Positions 1-9,744 of a stretch of DNA of 64,000 bases are shown here, in pieces. The notes beneath the pieces were generated by a model that saw only the letters and a list, made by a program, of their open reading frames with translations, was not told where the DNA came from and did no database searches. The stretch's first letter is position 1, and the number at the start of each line of letters is the position of its first letter. Both the position numbers and the translations under genes were made by a program. The DNA is taken from positions 913,501 to 977,500 of the forward strand of contig JACVVK020000211.1 in assembly GCA_018292915.2 (NCBI GenBank), written 5' to 3'. This DNA comes from Batillaria attramentaria (Eukaryota > Mollusca > Gastropoda > Batillariidae).

Positions 1-584
1 CGGGCGAGTTTTGTCTGCTACTCACTTGTGGTGATTTCTCGGCTGCAACGAGTGATCCAACGCTTCATATTCTCCTAGGACACTCCTATTGTAGCGAACA
101 GGCGTCATGTTTTTCAGCTGAAATCTAGAAAACGGGATTTTTTTAATCCCTCAATTGCGAACCGTGAGAAAGACTTGCAAAAAAAAAAAAAAATAAATAA
201 AAATCCCTGGCTAAATGATTAGCCTTCTAAAATCGACGAATATTTTGTTGCCGTTCATGTTGGTTGCGCGATGATGTTTTACTTCTCCGTCGCTAAGCGC
301 AGTGTATTCAGCGAAATAACCCTAACTCTGGTAGTCACATGAGTTGCGCATTACACGAAGGACTGACTGTTGCCTGCTATGGAGCCTGTGGCTGAAAGGC
401 CGGGTCAATTCCTTGGCCGAAGATTTGTTGAATGGCGTTGTTTCCCTTACACCCTATCGGCAAAGCACGATCAGGGTAAAGCGGGGTACTCATCTGACAC
501 AGCGAGGGGAACACACAAGCCCGCACAACAGTCGCTGCGCCTTGTGTGTGTACTAACTAGAACTGAGAGCTGAAGGGTCACAGA
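1..584. other. No gene recognised
   Basis: Single-copy-looking sequence. Short open frames are present on the plus strand but none resembles a known family or has convincing splice sites. The missing 3' exons of the galactosyltransferase gene were looked for here and not found. Confidence 0.5.
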
Positions 585-735
585 TAATAATAATAATAAT
601 AATAATAATAAATGGTATTTGTAGGGCGCATATCTCTAAATAAAACTCAATGCGCCTAGCACTCACTCACACTTACGCACATTATACAACGCTAAACAGA
701 CATACACTGGTGAAACTGACTAGTTAAACAGGAAA
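585..735 (-). mobile_element. Retroposon 3' tail with (ATT)n end
   Basis: An (AAT)n run at 587-611 is followed by a GCGC-containing segment. It matches, in the opposite orientation, the sequence at 57105-57245, including the stretch that reads AGTCAGTTTCACCAG there. A GCGC stem next to a trinucleotide tail is typical of the 3' end of L2/CR1-type LINEs and the SINEs that borrow their tail. Only the tail is seen. Confidence 0.5.
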
Positions 736-1148
736 TTACTGGTGTTAGTTATTTGTGGCCTCGCGCCGCTCAAGCAACAAAGTCCAACACGCGGCTGAGG
801 AAATTACTGGAAGGCTTTGCAAAAAAGAACGTTTAAGATTGCTCCTGAAAACAGTGTCAGTGGGCGCATTTCTCAGACTTTGCAGGCAGAGAGTTCAAAA
901 AGGCTGGAGCGACAAAACTGAAAGAGCGCTCGCCAAAAGATTTCAAGTCGCTCAGTGATCTCACACCGTCCGATAACGGACGCTTACCGTAGACACAGGA
1001 AAACAATGTAATTAAAGCAACTAAAGTAATTTAAACGTATTACCATCACCTTTGGTCATAAAAGTAAGATGTATACTACCGTGACACACAGCGTGACCCA
1101 AAGGCGCCATGAATCAGTATTCATTTCACTCTGGGTGCATGCCATTTC
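736..1148. other. No gene recognised
   Basis: A 67-codon basic open frame begins at 755, but it has no recognisable motif. Nothing else is supported. Confidence 0.4.
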
Positions 1149-1340
1149 GGGGAGCCGCCCGGGGGGTGGCCGAATGGTAGAGCGTTGGACTTCTCATCTA
1201 GTAATGTTCGGGTCGTGAGTTCGTATGCCGGCTGGGGCCAAATATTTGTGCTGGCTTTTTCATCGTTGCCTCGTCTTTGATATCACCCGTATGTGGTGGA
1301 AAAGGACGTTTAAACCCACAACACCCACCCACCCACCCAT
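1149..1340 (+). mobile_element. tRNA-derived SINE, family 1, full length
   Basis: The element starts with a tRNA-like head: a box A-like TGGCCGAATGG and a box B-like GAGTTCG. The shared body follows, with CAAATATTTGTGCTGGC and GGTGGAAAAGGACG, and it ends in (CCCA)n rather than poly-A. This copy has small insertions in the head. At least a dozen relatives occur in the window. No clear target-site duplication was found here. Confidence 0.85.
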
Positions 1341-1994
1341 CCGCACGTCATTTCACTTCGGGTATACTAGTGACTAGCGCTACCGTTTATACAGGTCGTC
1401 GTCTTCAAAACCCCAGCCGTAGTAAATATTGGAACACCCGTTCACAGCTTCCATCTGACGAGGCCTCACTGCCAGAACACCGCCAATGTAGGTCGGATAG
1501 GGCAAACTGTAAACAGACGAAGAACACAGGCTACAGGACACTTAACAGCTTCCGGGGCATGTAGTAAGCACTACGCTAAATATAGTACAACATTTCTGCC
1601 CCTTTCTAAATTTGTGTGCAGACTAAAGAATGGCAATCTGGGGCTTTTCGTTGGCTTTGTAAATAAGTTTCATGCAAAGTAATAGTAAAATCAGGGGAAA
1701 ATGAGGCTGGCTTGTGATCTATTTGTATTCGTGCGCGGCTCGCACAAGAGCCAACAGCCGACAGAGGCCCCGTCCCCGTAATGAGGGGGTATGTGGTCGC
1801 TGCTAACACTGCCCAAAAACAGAATATTGGAATTTGTTGAAATTTACTCTACACATGAGTCCTTGGCTGCCGGATTTTTGTGATTTTTTTTTTGGTTTGT
1901 CCATTTTAAAGCATTTCAGTTCTAGGGTGTCATATGCAACGTTATGATTAAGAAGAACATATAGCGTTTTACTTGAAATTTGCATCTGTGTCTT

Positions 1995-2077
1995 CTTTTC
2001 CTCGCTGCCCCGTCTTTCATATCACCCTTATGTGGTGGAAAAGGACGTTAAACTCCCATACACCCACCCACCCACCC
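1995..2077 (+). mobile_element. 5'-truncated SINE, family 1, with target-site duplication
   Basis: Only the last 83 bp of family 1 are present (body from CTGCCCCGTC and the CCCA tail). It is flanked by a perfect 14-bp direct repeat, TGCATCTGTGTCTT, at 1981-1994 and 2078-2091. A duplication around a copy lacking its head indicates insertion by incomplete reverse transcription, not later decay. Confidence 0.85.
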
Positions 2078-2279
2078 TGCATCTGTGTCTTGTAGCCAAA
2101 CTGACTGACATCCTCAGTGACGAGACACATCTTCTCAGACAGACTTTGACAGCTTGACTATAGTACGTAGTGGTAGGTTTAGGGTACCAAAAGCAAGAAC
2201 TTTTACCAGATGATTATGCAAGATCGTTTGTGCCCATGGCTAATTAGAGCTGCTGACTTGACAACTCAAGCAACGCGCA

Positions 2280-2313
<34 letters not shown>

Positions 2314-2537
2314 TTCGAGGTTCTACGTCAAATATCCACGGCGATGGGGTTTCACAGATGGAGGCAATGAAAAAGGCAACGCCAGGATTCGAACCCGTGA
2401 CCCGGGTTACATTTCTAGAGTCCCACTCCCCTGGTTTCTCCGTACATGTACCAAAGTTTTCCCGATGATGATGATGATGATGATGTTGATTGATGTTGTC
2501 GAGTTCTCAGTCTCTTTTTATGATAAACCAGAAACGC

Positions 2538-2542
<5 letters not shown>

Positions 2543-2620
<78 letters not shown>
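2543..2620. repeat. (GT)n microsatellite
   Basis: A nearly pure GT run of about 39 units followed by CGTG-rich sequence. It lies just downstream of galactosyltransferase exon 3, in the following intron. Confidence 0.95.
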
Positions 2621-2621
<1 letters not shown>

Positions 2622-2665
2622 CGGCATCAGTGCGTGCGTGCGTGCGACACTACAAACCCGCATAC

Positions 2666-2856
2666 CCTTTGAACGGCTTGTTGCTCCTAGAAATGACGAA
2701 GTGTCTGGGGTTGACGTCACAGCGGTACAGATTACGGTAGTCGCGAGGCAAGAGATCGGCGTCATGTACAATGAAGCAGGAGAAGTTCCCATACCGCTGA
2801 CTCTCCTTGTACCCAACGTTAAACATCAGGCAGCGATTGAACGGGGACTGCCCAGT
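2666..2856 (-). CDS. beta-1,4-galactosyltransferase family, exon 3
   Basis: The exon runs from acceptor TTTCAG to donor GTATGC (63 codons plus 2 bases). It holds the core of the glycosyltransferase family 7 fold. SPFNRC matches the FNRA region that binds the nucleotide sugar in vertebrate B4GALT1. HDADLLP supplies a DXD metal site (Asp, Ala, Asp at about residues 224-226) where vertebrate members mostly have DVD. RNLYRC and NPRHF are also family motifs. Together with exons 1 and 2 this gives the first 255 residues. The catalytic C-terminal part with the GWGGEDDD-type motif should lie beyond position 1. Whether the enzyme transfers Gal, GalNAc or GlcNAc cannot be decided here. Confidence 0.88.
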
Positions 2857-2899
2857 CTGAAACGATAGCAACAACAATACCCCAAAATACAAAGATTAC

Positions 2900-2975
2900 A
2901 GTTTAACAATTTTCATCTTTTGGCGGATTTCCACCTTTGACTAAAATGCACCCCCCCCCCCCCCAAAAAAAAAAA
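2900..2975 (-). repeat. Dispersed repeat with poly-C/poly-A
   Basis: GGCGGATTTCCACCTTTG next to a run of about 18 C and then A. The same block in the opposite orientation lies at 14930-15000 next to poly-G, so this is a shared dispersed repeat and not chance low complexity. It lies in intron 2 of the galactosyltransferase gene. Confidence 0.6.
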
Positions 2976-3044
2976 AATTCCTCCTCCAAACGAAAAAAAA
3001 ACAAAAAACCGCTTCGCGCTGAAAGCAAAGGAACTATAAGAATA

Positions 3045-3385
3045 GGACATACATCCTTGCTGACCGAAAAAGTATAGGACACAGTCATGCCTTTGCTGAC
3101 CGAAAAAACACAGGACATATTTTCTTGTTGACCGAAAGAGTGTAGGATGTATGTCCTTGTTGACCGAAAAGGCATTGGACACGTGTCCTTGTTGACTGAA
3201 AAAGTATAGGACACATGTCCTTGCTGGCCGAAAAAGTATAGGACACATGTCTTTGCTGGCCGAAATGTGTATGAGATATCTCCTTGCTGACCAAACAAGT
3301 ATAGGATATAATTATGTCCTTGTTGACCGAAAAAATATAGGACACATGTCCTTGCTGACCGACAAAGTATAGGACATTTGTCCTG
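3045..3385. repeat. Minisatellite, about 33 bp x 10
   Basis: Ten imperfect copies of a unit containing GACCGAAAAAGTATAGGACA and ATGTCCTTGCT. The array fills most of intron 2 of the galactosyltransferase gene. A shorter diverged relative is found at about 21545-21650. The open frames across it are artefacts of the period. Confidence 0.9.
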
Positions 3386-3428
3386 AATCATGCAACTGCA
3401 GCTTACTTTGCTCTCGGCAAGATCTAAC

Positions 3429-3664
3429 CTGTTCCACGACAAACACCCTAAAGTCGAGCTGCTGGCGGATGAGAAAGGGCAGGAGGTTGTGCAGGAGAAT
3501 CAGCAGGTTCTGGCGCCGGTCCCGGTACGGAATGATGATGGCGGTCCGGTCACGTGCCCGGCATCCCGTCGGGCTGTGCGAGCCGCCATGTTGAAAGAAG
3601 GCCCCCAGTTCTTTCGTCAGAGTGAGGTAATCCACCGGAGTTACATTGAGCGAAACTTTTTGGC
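3429..3664 (-). CDS. beta-1,4-galactosyltransferase family, exon 2
   Basis: The exon begins with two bases that complete a Gly codon split with exon 1 and ends in phase 0 before donor GTTAGA. It encodes the N-terminal part of the catalytic domain: a stretch with VTPVDY aligned to the MPVDL region of vertebrate B4GALT1, then HGGSHSPTGC, IIIPYRDR (the IIPFRNR motif) and RQQLDFRVFVVEQ (RQQLDYGIYVINQ in B4GALT1). The exon boundary after the final Q matches the vertebrate boundary as I recall it. The acceptor is odd: 21 consecutive A lie between the pyrimidine stretch and the CGCAG. Confidence 0.9.
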
Positions 3665-3827
3665 CTGCGTTTTTTTTTTTTTTTTTTTTTGAAGAAGAAT
3701 ATATGGTTACAAAGGTGTACAGAGAGGTCCAGTTATGCAAAGCTGAGTACAAAAGTGTTTATCATTGTTCAAGTTTTGGTAGTACTTCAACAGCCATTGG
3801 TCATTCATTGCCTTTGATCCCCATGAG

Positions 3828-3916
<89 letters not shown>

Positions 3917-3969
3917 CGCGCGCGCGCGCGCGCGTGCCGGCATCAGTGCGTGCGTGCGACACTACAAAC

Positions 3970-4017
<48 letters not shown>

Positions 4018-4050
4018 TGTCATGTGATGTGATGTCATGTGATGTGATGT
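3828..4050. repeat. (GT)n and (GC)n microsatellites with ATGTC repeat
   Basis: A GT run to 3912, a GC run near 3917-3934, a second GT run at 3972-4016, then GATGTCATGT repeats. The bases between the GT runs (CCGGCATCAGTGCGTGCG) also follow the GT run at 2621, so the two loci share a microsatellite-plus-flank unit. Confidence 0.9.
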
Positions 4051-4142
4051 GCACGTGCACTCGTAGACTGTGTGAATATTAAAACATTAAATCGTATTTG
4101 CATGTGTCATACCGACCGCAGACCCCACGCTTCTACAAGACG

Positions 4143-4235
4143 TGGGGTTTGGGGTGGGGTTTAACGTCCTTTTCCCACCTGTACAGGTAATATCAGAGGC
4201 GGGGCGACGAGTACAGAACGCGCCTTTCGAAGAAA
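4143..4235 (-). mobile_element. SINE family 1 fragment
   Basis: Body and tail of family 1 in reverse orientation (GGTTTAACGTCCTTTTCC and GGCGGGGCGACGAG). The tRNA head is missing. Confidence 0.6.
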
Positions 4236-4285
4236 AAACAAAAAAAAAAAACAAAAAAACAAGACAACAACGACAACAACAACAA

Positions 4286-4465
4286 AGGGTGTGGATGAGT
4301 GGGTATTTGGGAGTTTACCGTCCTTTTCCACCACGTATGGAAGGATATCAAAGACGGGGCAACGAGAAAAAGGCCAGCACAAATACTTGGCCCCAGCTGG
4401 GATTCGAACTCACAACCCGAGCATTGAAAGTCCAACGCTCTACCGTTCGGTTATCCCCGCTCGCC
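4286..4465 (-). mobile_element. tRNA-derived SINE, family 1, full length
   Basis: A complete reverse copy: tail and body from 4286, then the tRNA-like head with GGGATTCGAACTCAC (box B complement) and CCAACGCTCTACC. (CAA)n lies on both sides, so the target-site duplication cannot be defined. Confidence 0.85.
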
Positions 4466-4521
<56 letters not shown>

Positions 4522-4652
4522 AAAAAAAACGTCTAGGATACGTGTTTCCTGGCCACGCCCTTCATTCAAAGAAAATGATTATTGCGTTTGTATCACGCAA
4601 GCATAGGAAAACAGACAATCTACATGAGTTGACGTAGACCTTAACAAGACCC

Positions 4653-4654
<2 letters not shown>

Positions 4655-4714
<60 letters not shown>

Positions 4715-5152
4715 ACAGCAGTTAGGTCTAATTCTAAGCTGAGATAAAATACACCTTGGTTGAGCCGCTGTTTGTTCAAGTTTGACTGCAAAGTAAGCTT
4801 ACATTGTATCACGTTGCTTTTGTGCGTGTTCAGATCGTCAGACGCAGTATACAGCGACCCTATGACTGACCTGCTGTGGAAACTACCCCATACTGACAAT
4901 AAGATTAGGTGTTGATAGATGGGATTGAAATCAATACATTCCTGCCGACCATAGCAGTGTCGTATTGATCGCGAATCAGTCCTCCGTGCGATAACCAAAC
5001 TTAGATAACACCCCGGAGTGTGATAACAAAACTTAGCACCCTCACTTGGCATTTTATTTGGTTTCCTGTGAAACAACATCGCATGCTGCGCTGTGAAATA
5101 ATATTTTGTTTTAAAGGTTCTTCACTCCTCTGCTTGTTTTTCTTTCTTTCTT

Positions 5153-5231
<79 letters not shown>

Positions 5232-5397
5232 AGGAACAAAGGCGTCGCTAAAGCCGAAAACATGCGCTCAATCAGGTCAATTTGAAAATAGGGGAAGTAA
5301 GTAAAGCTGAGAGCGCTCCCTAGATCTAGGAGATGTGTGCTTTGTATGCCAGTGGACAAGTCCGCCTTGCCCTATATTGGCTACAAGCCACATTGTA

Positions 5398-5454
<57 letters not shown>

Positions 5455-5830
5455 ACCTACCATCCTACCGCTGAAACGTCTAACAGATCTAAGGGTATCT
5501 CACCATTCATAGGGCCCCCATTCCCCTCCCACCGGGAGGAAAATGGTCGGTACAACCAAGGCCATATGAATTGGTGATTTTAGCCGCTCACGACCATGGT
5601 TTCGGGTCAATGGGACCCTCATCAGGTGAGCATGCGGCGATACCCACGAGGTCTTCCCACTGCTCTGCTTTTTTTTTTCCCCTTCTTTTTATTTATTTAT
5701 TTATTTGGGGGGGGGGGGGGGGTCAGAAAGCGGGTTTACTATGCCAGGTTCAGAAACCGTTTCAGGCTTTTAAAACTTTTTATTATTTGGGGTTGTTTTT
5801 TTTTTTTTTTTTTTTTTTGGGCCCTCCTTC
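4655..5830. repeat. Microsatellite cluster, no gene
   Basis: (CA)n at 4655-4713, (AT)n at 5155-5228, poly-G of more than 50 bases at 5397-5453, poly-G at 5706-5722 and poly-T at 5797-5818. The sequence between is not recognised. The poly-G lengths may not be reliable. Confidence 0.8.
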
Positions 5831-6232
5831 ATCATTTTCCCGTTTCATTATTCTCAATTATTTATTTCGTTTTCACGTGTGTATTACAGGCAGAAACCGA
5901 TACAATCAGCGTGTACTAATAAATGAGTTAATGGACAGACTACTTTTTTTTAAATACAATAAACCAATCCCCAACGGTCCGCCGCGGAACCACAAACAGA
6001 ATGTTGGAACGAAAGAGAAGCAACAAGACGAAAGAAAGTAGAGGGTTGTGAAGGTTTTAAACGCGTCATATCAATCTACATCTACACAAAAGCCAGCTAA
6101 CGTACGGAACAGTTTCACTTGTCAGTGCGTCTGCATGCTCGAAATAGTCTATTTTAGAATCTCATTACGTTCGCCAGGCATACAGCAACGCTGTAGAGAA
6201 CTTTAGTTTCATCGAATGAGGTTAACCCGTGC

Positions 6233-6345
6233 ACCAGAATCAGTCACTTAGGACACAATAAGGCATCTGAAACCATTGTGGTGACTCGGATTTGCGTATA
6301 TGTTGTTCTACGTACGTAGGCGCAGACGACGTTATTTGGTTTCGG
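6233..6345 (-). repeat. Dispersed repeat R2, reverse copy
   Basis: Carries the complement of ACAATGGTTTCAG, CAAATAACGTCGTC and CACGTGACTGATTC, which also occur in the same order at 16135-16290 and 37848-38010. No coding capacity or TIR was seen. Nature unknown. Confidence 0.65.
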
Positions 6346-6352
6346 AACTGAA

Positions 6353-6486
6353 GACCAGCTAGACAGCGCTGATTGGTTGCTACTTTTAGCCAGCTTGTCA
6401 ATCGGCGTGTAGTAGTACAGACCAGCTAGACAGCGCTGATTGGTTGCTACTTTTAGCCAGCTTGTCAATCGGCGTGTAGCAGTACA
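6353..6486. repeat. 67-bp direct duplication
   Basis: Two almost identical adjacent copies of a 67-bp unit starting GACCAGCTAGACAGCGCTG (6353-6419 and 6420-6486). They differ at one or two bases, which suggests a recent duplication. Confidence 0.9.
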
Positions 6487-6520
6487 GGCATGGAATCGTT
6501 AGGCCAAAGAAAATGATATT

Positions 6521-6611
6521 TCAATTCAATTCAATTCAATTCAATTCAATTCAATTCAATTCAATTCAATTCAACTTTATTGTCTGTCGATGGCAGAAAA
6601 TTTTCTTCTGG

Positions 6612-6690
<79 letters not shown>
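6521..6690. repeat. (AATTC)n and (CA)n microsatellites
   Basis: About ten AATTC units, a short spacer reading TTTATTGTCTGTCGATGGC, then about 38 CA units. Confidence 0.9.
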
Positions 6691-6692
<2 letters not shown>

Positions 6693-6873
6693 CTACATTA
6701 ATTTATCTAGACATATAAATCCATACATATTAAACACAGATCCTAAAGTAATGTGTGATGTCCAAGTCTAATACTATGCTACTAAACTAAGAAATCTAAA
6801 CTAAAAGATGGCAAGGCATAGCGGACATGACACAGCTGAGGAGCAAGCACAGTTATGAAAATCTCTACTCTAA

Positions 6874-7611
6874 GTTCCGTTTCCATGTAACCGGCAAAGA
6901 CATCCGTCAATCCATCAAACCGTCACTTGCTGGAAAAACGGATTGCCGTATGACGGGCTGTCTGTTTCCATGTTCACCGTTTATACCGCCAGCCTCTCTG
7001 TTCGTCAACTGGGAGGTGCAATAGATTTCCCGCCATATTTTCCTTTTTTTGTGTGCAAGCATGGCGCCAGTGCAATCAAGGGTGGTTCAACAGGGTGTTT
7101 TGGTGGAGGAAGAGATGCTGTTGTGTTTATTACTTTCGCCAAGTGATGATACAAATCAAAACTTACCAGTCACATTAGCCATATTCATTTTCTTCTGGAT
7201 GGACTCCCAAATATTGTTTTTGATATCATGGTTGCTGTAGTTGTCGTCGGCTGCATCATACAACACGGGGTGTTGCCTCACAATATTAATAAGTTTCTCT
7301 ATGACACCGGCGTCGTATTTTCCATTCTTCATGTTGAAAAATGAAAATGGCGGGAGAATATAGCACAGAGTTTTCTCCGAGAATTATCTCCCATCACCCG
7401 GCACGGCAATCCGTTTTTGCTTTGGAACGGAAGAGCAACCGTTCGCCATTGCCGGACATGTTAAACGGGCAGATAAACGGATTAACGGATTGACGGAACG
7501 GAACATGGGTACAGTCGTTCTTTTTCTTTACTTGTTCGTTAGTTTGCCGGTTTGCCGGTTTGCCGGATGCGGTTTGCCGGTCAGCAAAAACGGATGCATG
7601 GAAACGAGTCT
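6874..7611. mobile_element. PIF/Harbinger-like DNA element, internally deleted
   Basis: The two ends are inverted copies of each other. CCGTTTCCATG plus a GTCAATCC/AAACGGATTGCCGT block on the left recurs in reverse on the right, where GTTTGCCGG is also repeated in tandem. TAA stands at both outer edges (6871-6873 and 7612-7614), which fits the 3-bp TWA target site of PIF/Harbinger elements, although the exact termini are uncertain. The interior carries one MADF-domain exon (7167-7332). There is no transposase, so the copy is non-autonomous. Confidence 0.65.
7167..7332 (-). CDS. MADF (Myb/SANT-like) domain exon of a DNA transposon
   Basis: ATG at 7332, then 55 codons and one base before a consensus donor GTAAGT. 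The peptide contains LINIVRQHPVLYDAADDNY and KNNIWESIQKKM. This is the start of a MADF domain: the LI..V...P.LYD beginning and the W..I middle. MADF proteins bind DNA and are the second gene of PIF/Harbinger transposons, which agrees with the surrounding inverted repeats. The later exons are missing, so it is probably a relic. A host MADF gene fragment is less likely because of the TIR context. Confidence 0.7.
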
Positions 7612-8017
7612 TAAAAAGCCGCAAAGTCACGAAAGTGGCCAAAAGGAACATCTATTTATTTGGCAAATAGTCTTAGAGCTTTGTAAGCGACAGTCAGCCC
7701 CCGACCCCCCCCCCCCCCCCCCCCCTTTCTGAACGCATTACAAACACAAGAGACACTTTAAGCATTAGTAGAGCTCTGAATGCGAGACGTGACAGTGACG
7801 TCTACAGGCTCTGTGAACCGGCGACAAGTCAAATTATGTTCCTCGGTTGACCGTACCGCAATACTAGCTAACTCAAGTTGATACTGATTCGCGTCACGTA
7901 AAGCATTCTGGGGTCAGTGCCACCCTGTAGGATGCTGTCACTGTGCAGGTGTCTAAGTGGTATGATTCTAGATATCACCAAAAAAAGCTGTGAGTAATCT
8001 GTGAGCCGAACAATTTT

Positions 8018-8118
8018 AAAGGTGAGTGAGTGAGTGAGTTTTTAGGGCTTCTAGTAAAGCCGGGCGCAAACCACAAAGGCTAATTCGCGGCTGAGTGTGC
8101 CCACACTACTTGAAAAAG
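8018..8118 (+). repeat. Dispersed repeat R1, short copy
   Basis: GTGAGTGAGTGAG, then TTTTTAGGGCTT, CGCAAACCACAAAGGCTAATTC and GAGTGTGCC. It shares these with 9751 and 14067. It lies in intron 1 just downstream of galactosyltransferase exon 1. Confidence 0.7.
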
Positions 8119-8226
8119 AACAAGTCTTAAAAATGTTGGCATTTAAGCTGTGGACACGCAGAAACCGCACCTCCCGCCAAACGCAAATAGCAGAACTGAG
8201 CAACAGATTCTTACGCATCCACTTAC

Positions 8227-8566
8227 CCAGATCTGGAGGTCTCTTGGGGCAGAATGGTAGAGTTGATTTCACATCCTTTTTCTCCGCTACAACCACAGTG
8301 TCCAGTCCAGCACCAGTTTTTGTGTCTGGGTCACGAGGGCCACTCATGCTCTGTCCTCCGCGCGACGCGATTTTGTTGTGTTGCACGTGCTCTTCGCCTG
8401 GGTTGAAATTTAGGATCCTTCTTTGGCCTGTTTCCCGCGAAGGGACATTTTTAGACAGCACGATGAACAGGCACACGGCCGCTGTCACGAGGAGCGTAAA
8501 AAACAGTGTTCTGAGACCACCTTTGCTGCGAGGCAATGCTGAGTACACACGATAGTGCGCTGCCAT
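8227..8566 (-). CDS. beta-1,4-galactosyltransferase family, first coding exon
   Basis: ATG at 8566 opens 113 codons plus one base before donor GTAAGT. The start was chosen because it is the first Met after an acceptor-like CCCCTAG at 8590 and gives a type II membrane topology: a short basic cytoplasmic tail, one hydrophobic segment at about residues 20-37 (TLFFTLLVTAAVCLFIVL), then a polar stem. The exon ends with LPFCPKRPPDL, which matches the LPACPEESPLL stem/catalytic boundary of vertebrate B4GALT1. The last base joins exon 2 to make Gly in frame. The product is expected in the Golgi. The 5' UTR is probably split by an intron. Confidence 0.85.
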
Positions 8567-9316
8567 GCTTGAATGACTGTCAGAATGGTCTAGGGGGAAA
8601 AAAAAAAGAAGAAAAAAAAAAAGCCGGATTATGGAGAAAACAACATATCTCGAACTTGGACAACAAAGGAAAATAATTATGCTTTTAAATGGAAACAATA
8701 TCATGTGCTTACCACACAAACAAATACAGTAGAAAGATTCTTCGGGCGATGAAAGAGTTTCTTGCACAAGTAGGAAACACAATTCACCAAATTACAGGGT
8801 GAGGAATTGCTGAGGGAAAAAAATGACTGAAGCCTAGGCCGTGGTGTAGAGGCAATGCCCTGCTGGAGGACTACAGGGGCAGTGCCCTACTTCAGAAAAC
8901 AACTTTTCACACAATTAAGGGGATTTAGTAGCCTATCCTGGCACCCAGAAGTAAAATACTGCCTGGGTTCTGACATGCGGGTCTTCAAAAATGAAGTTAG
9001 ACTATTCCAGGTATATCAGGTATTACATGCATCATGATACATGACTGTGTGTGCAACCTCCTTCCTCTTTTTCAGCTAAAATTTAGATTGAAAGGATAGA
9101 AAATTTGGCAGAAAATTGTCAAATGACTGAAAATTCCCCAGCCTGAAATTGATTGCGAGCATTTTTGTTTTGAGGAAGTTCCATCTCGTATTCGTAAATG
9201 CAGCTCCCCCCCCCCCCCCCGTTTTTCTGTGTTCCTTGACTTTTGCCTCTCCATTTCTTTCTCTGAAAGCTATAATCACTTTTGCAAACAGTTATTGGGT
9301 TCTGTCCTTTTCATAC

Positions 9317-9484
9317 TGGGAGCCGGGGTGGTCGAATGGTAGAGCGTTGGACTTCTAATGCTCGGGTCGTGAGTTCGATCCCGGCTGGGGCCAAATATTT
9401 GTGCTGGCTTTTTCATCGTTGCCCCGTCTTTGATATCACCCTATGTGGTGGAAAAGGACATTAAACCCCCAAACACCCACCCTA
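9317..9484 (+). mobile_element. tRNA-derived SINE, family 1, full length with TSD
   Basis: A clean 168-bp copy: head with box A (TGGTCGAATGGTAGAGCG) and box B (GAGTTCGATCCCGGC), body, and ACCC tail. It is flanked by the 12-bp direct repeat TCCTTTTCATAC at 9305-9316 and 9485-9496. This is a good reference copy. Confidence 0.95.
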
Positions 9485-9744
9485 TCCTTTTCATACCTTA
9501 TGGAAACACTCCGTCCGTCCTGGTCCTGCTAACTGTGGAGCTCAGTAGCACCGGAAACACGTCCATTTTGGGTACACTCCGTGCACAGTAGGTTGACGAT
9601 GCGCGCGCTCACCCCAACTCACTCCCCCGCCCTCACCCACCCACCCCAGGCCCTCCCCCTTAGTTTCTGTTGCTGTCAAATAAATTAGCAAGATCTTAAG
9701 CTGGTCACAGGTGGACGTGAAAATTGCTTGTACATGTAGCAATG

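Noticed and set aside
5397..5453. Poly-G runs as G-quadruplex regulators
   Set aside because: Several very long pure G runs (also 20937, 29797, 45243) are placed without relation to genes and may have unreliable lengths.
9318..9400. Genuine tRNA genes
   Set aside because: Heads with box A and box B sequences are all joined to the same SINE body and flanked by TSDs; none folds as an isolated tRNA gene with a terminator.
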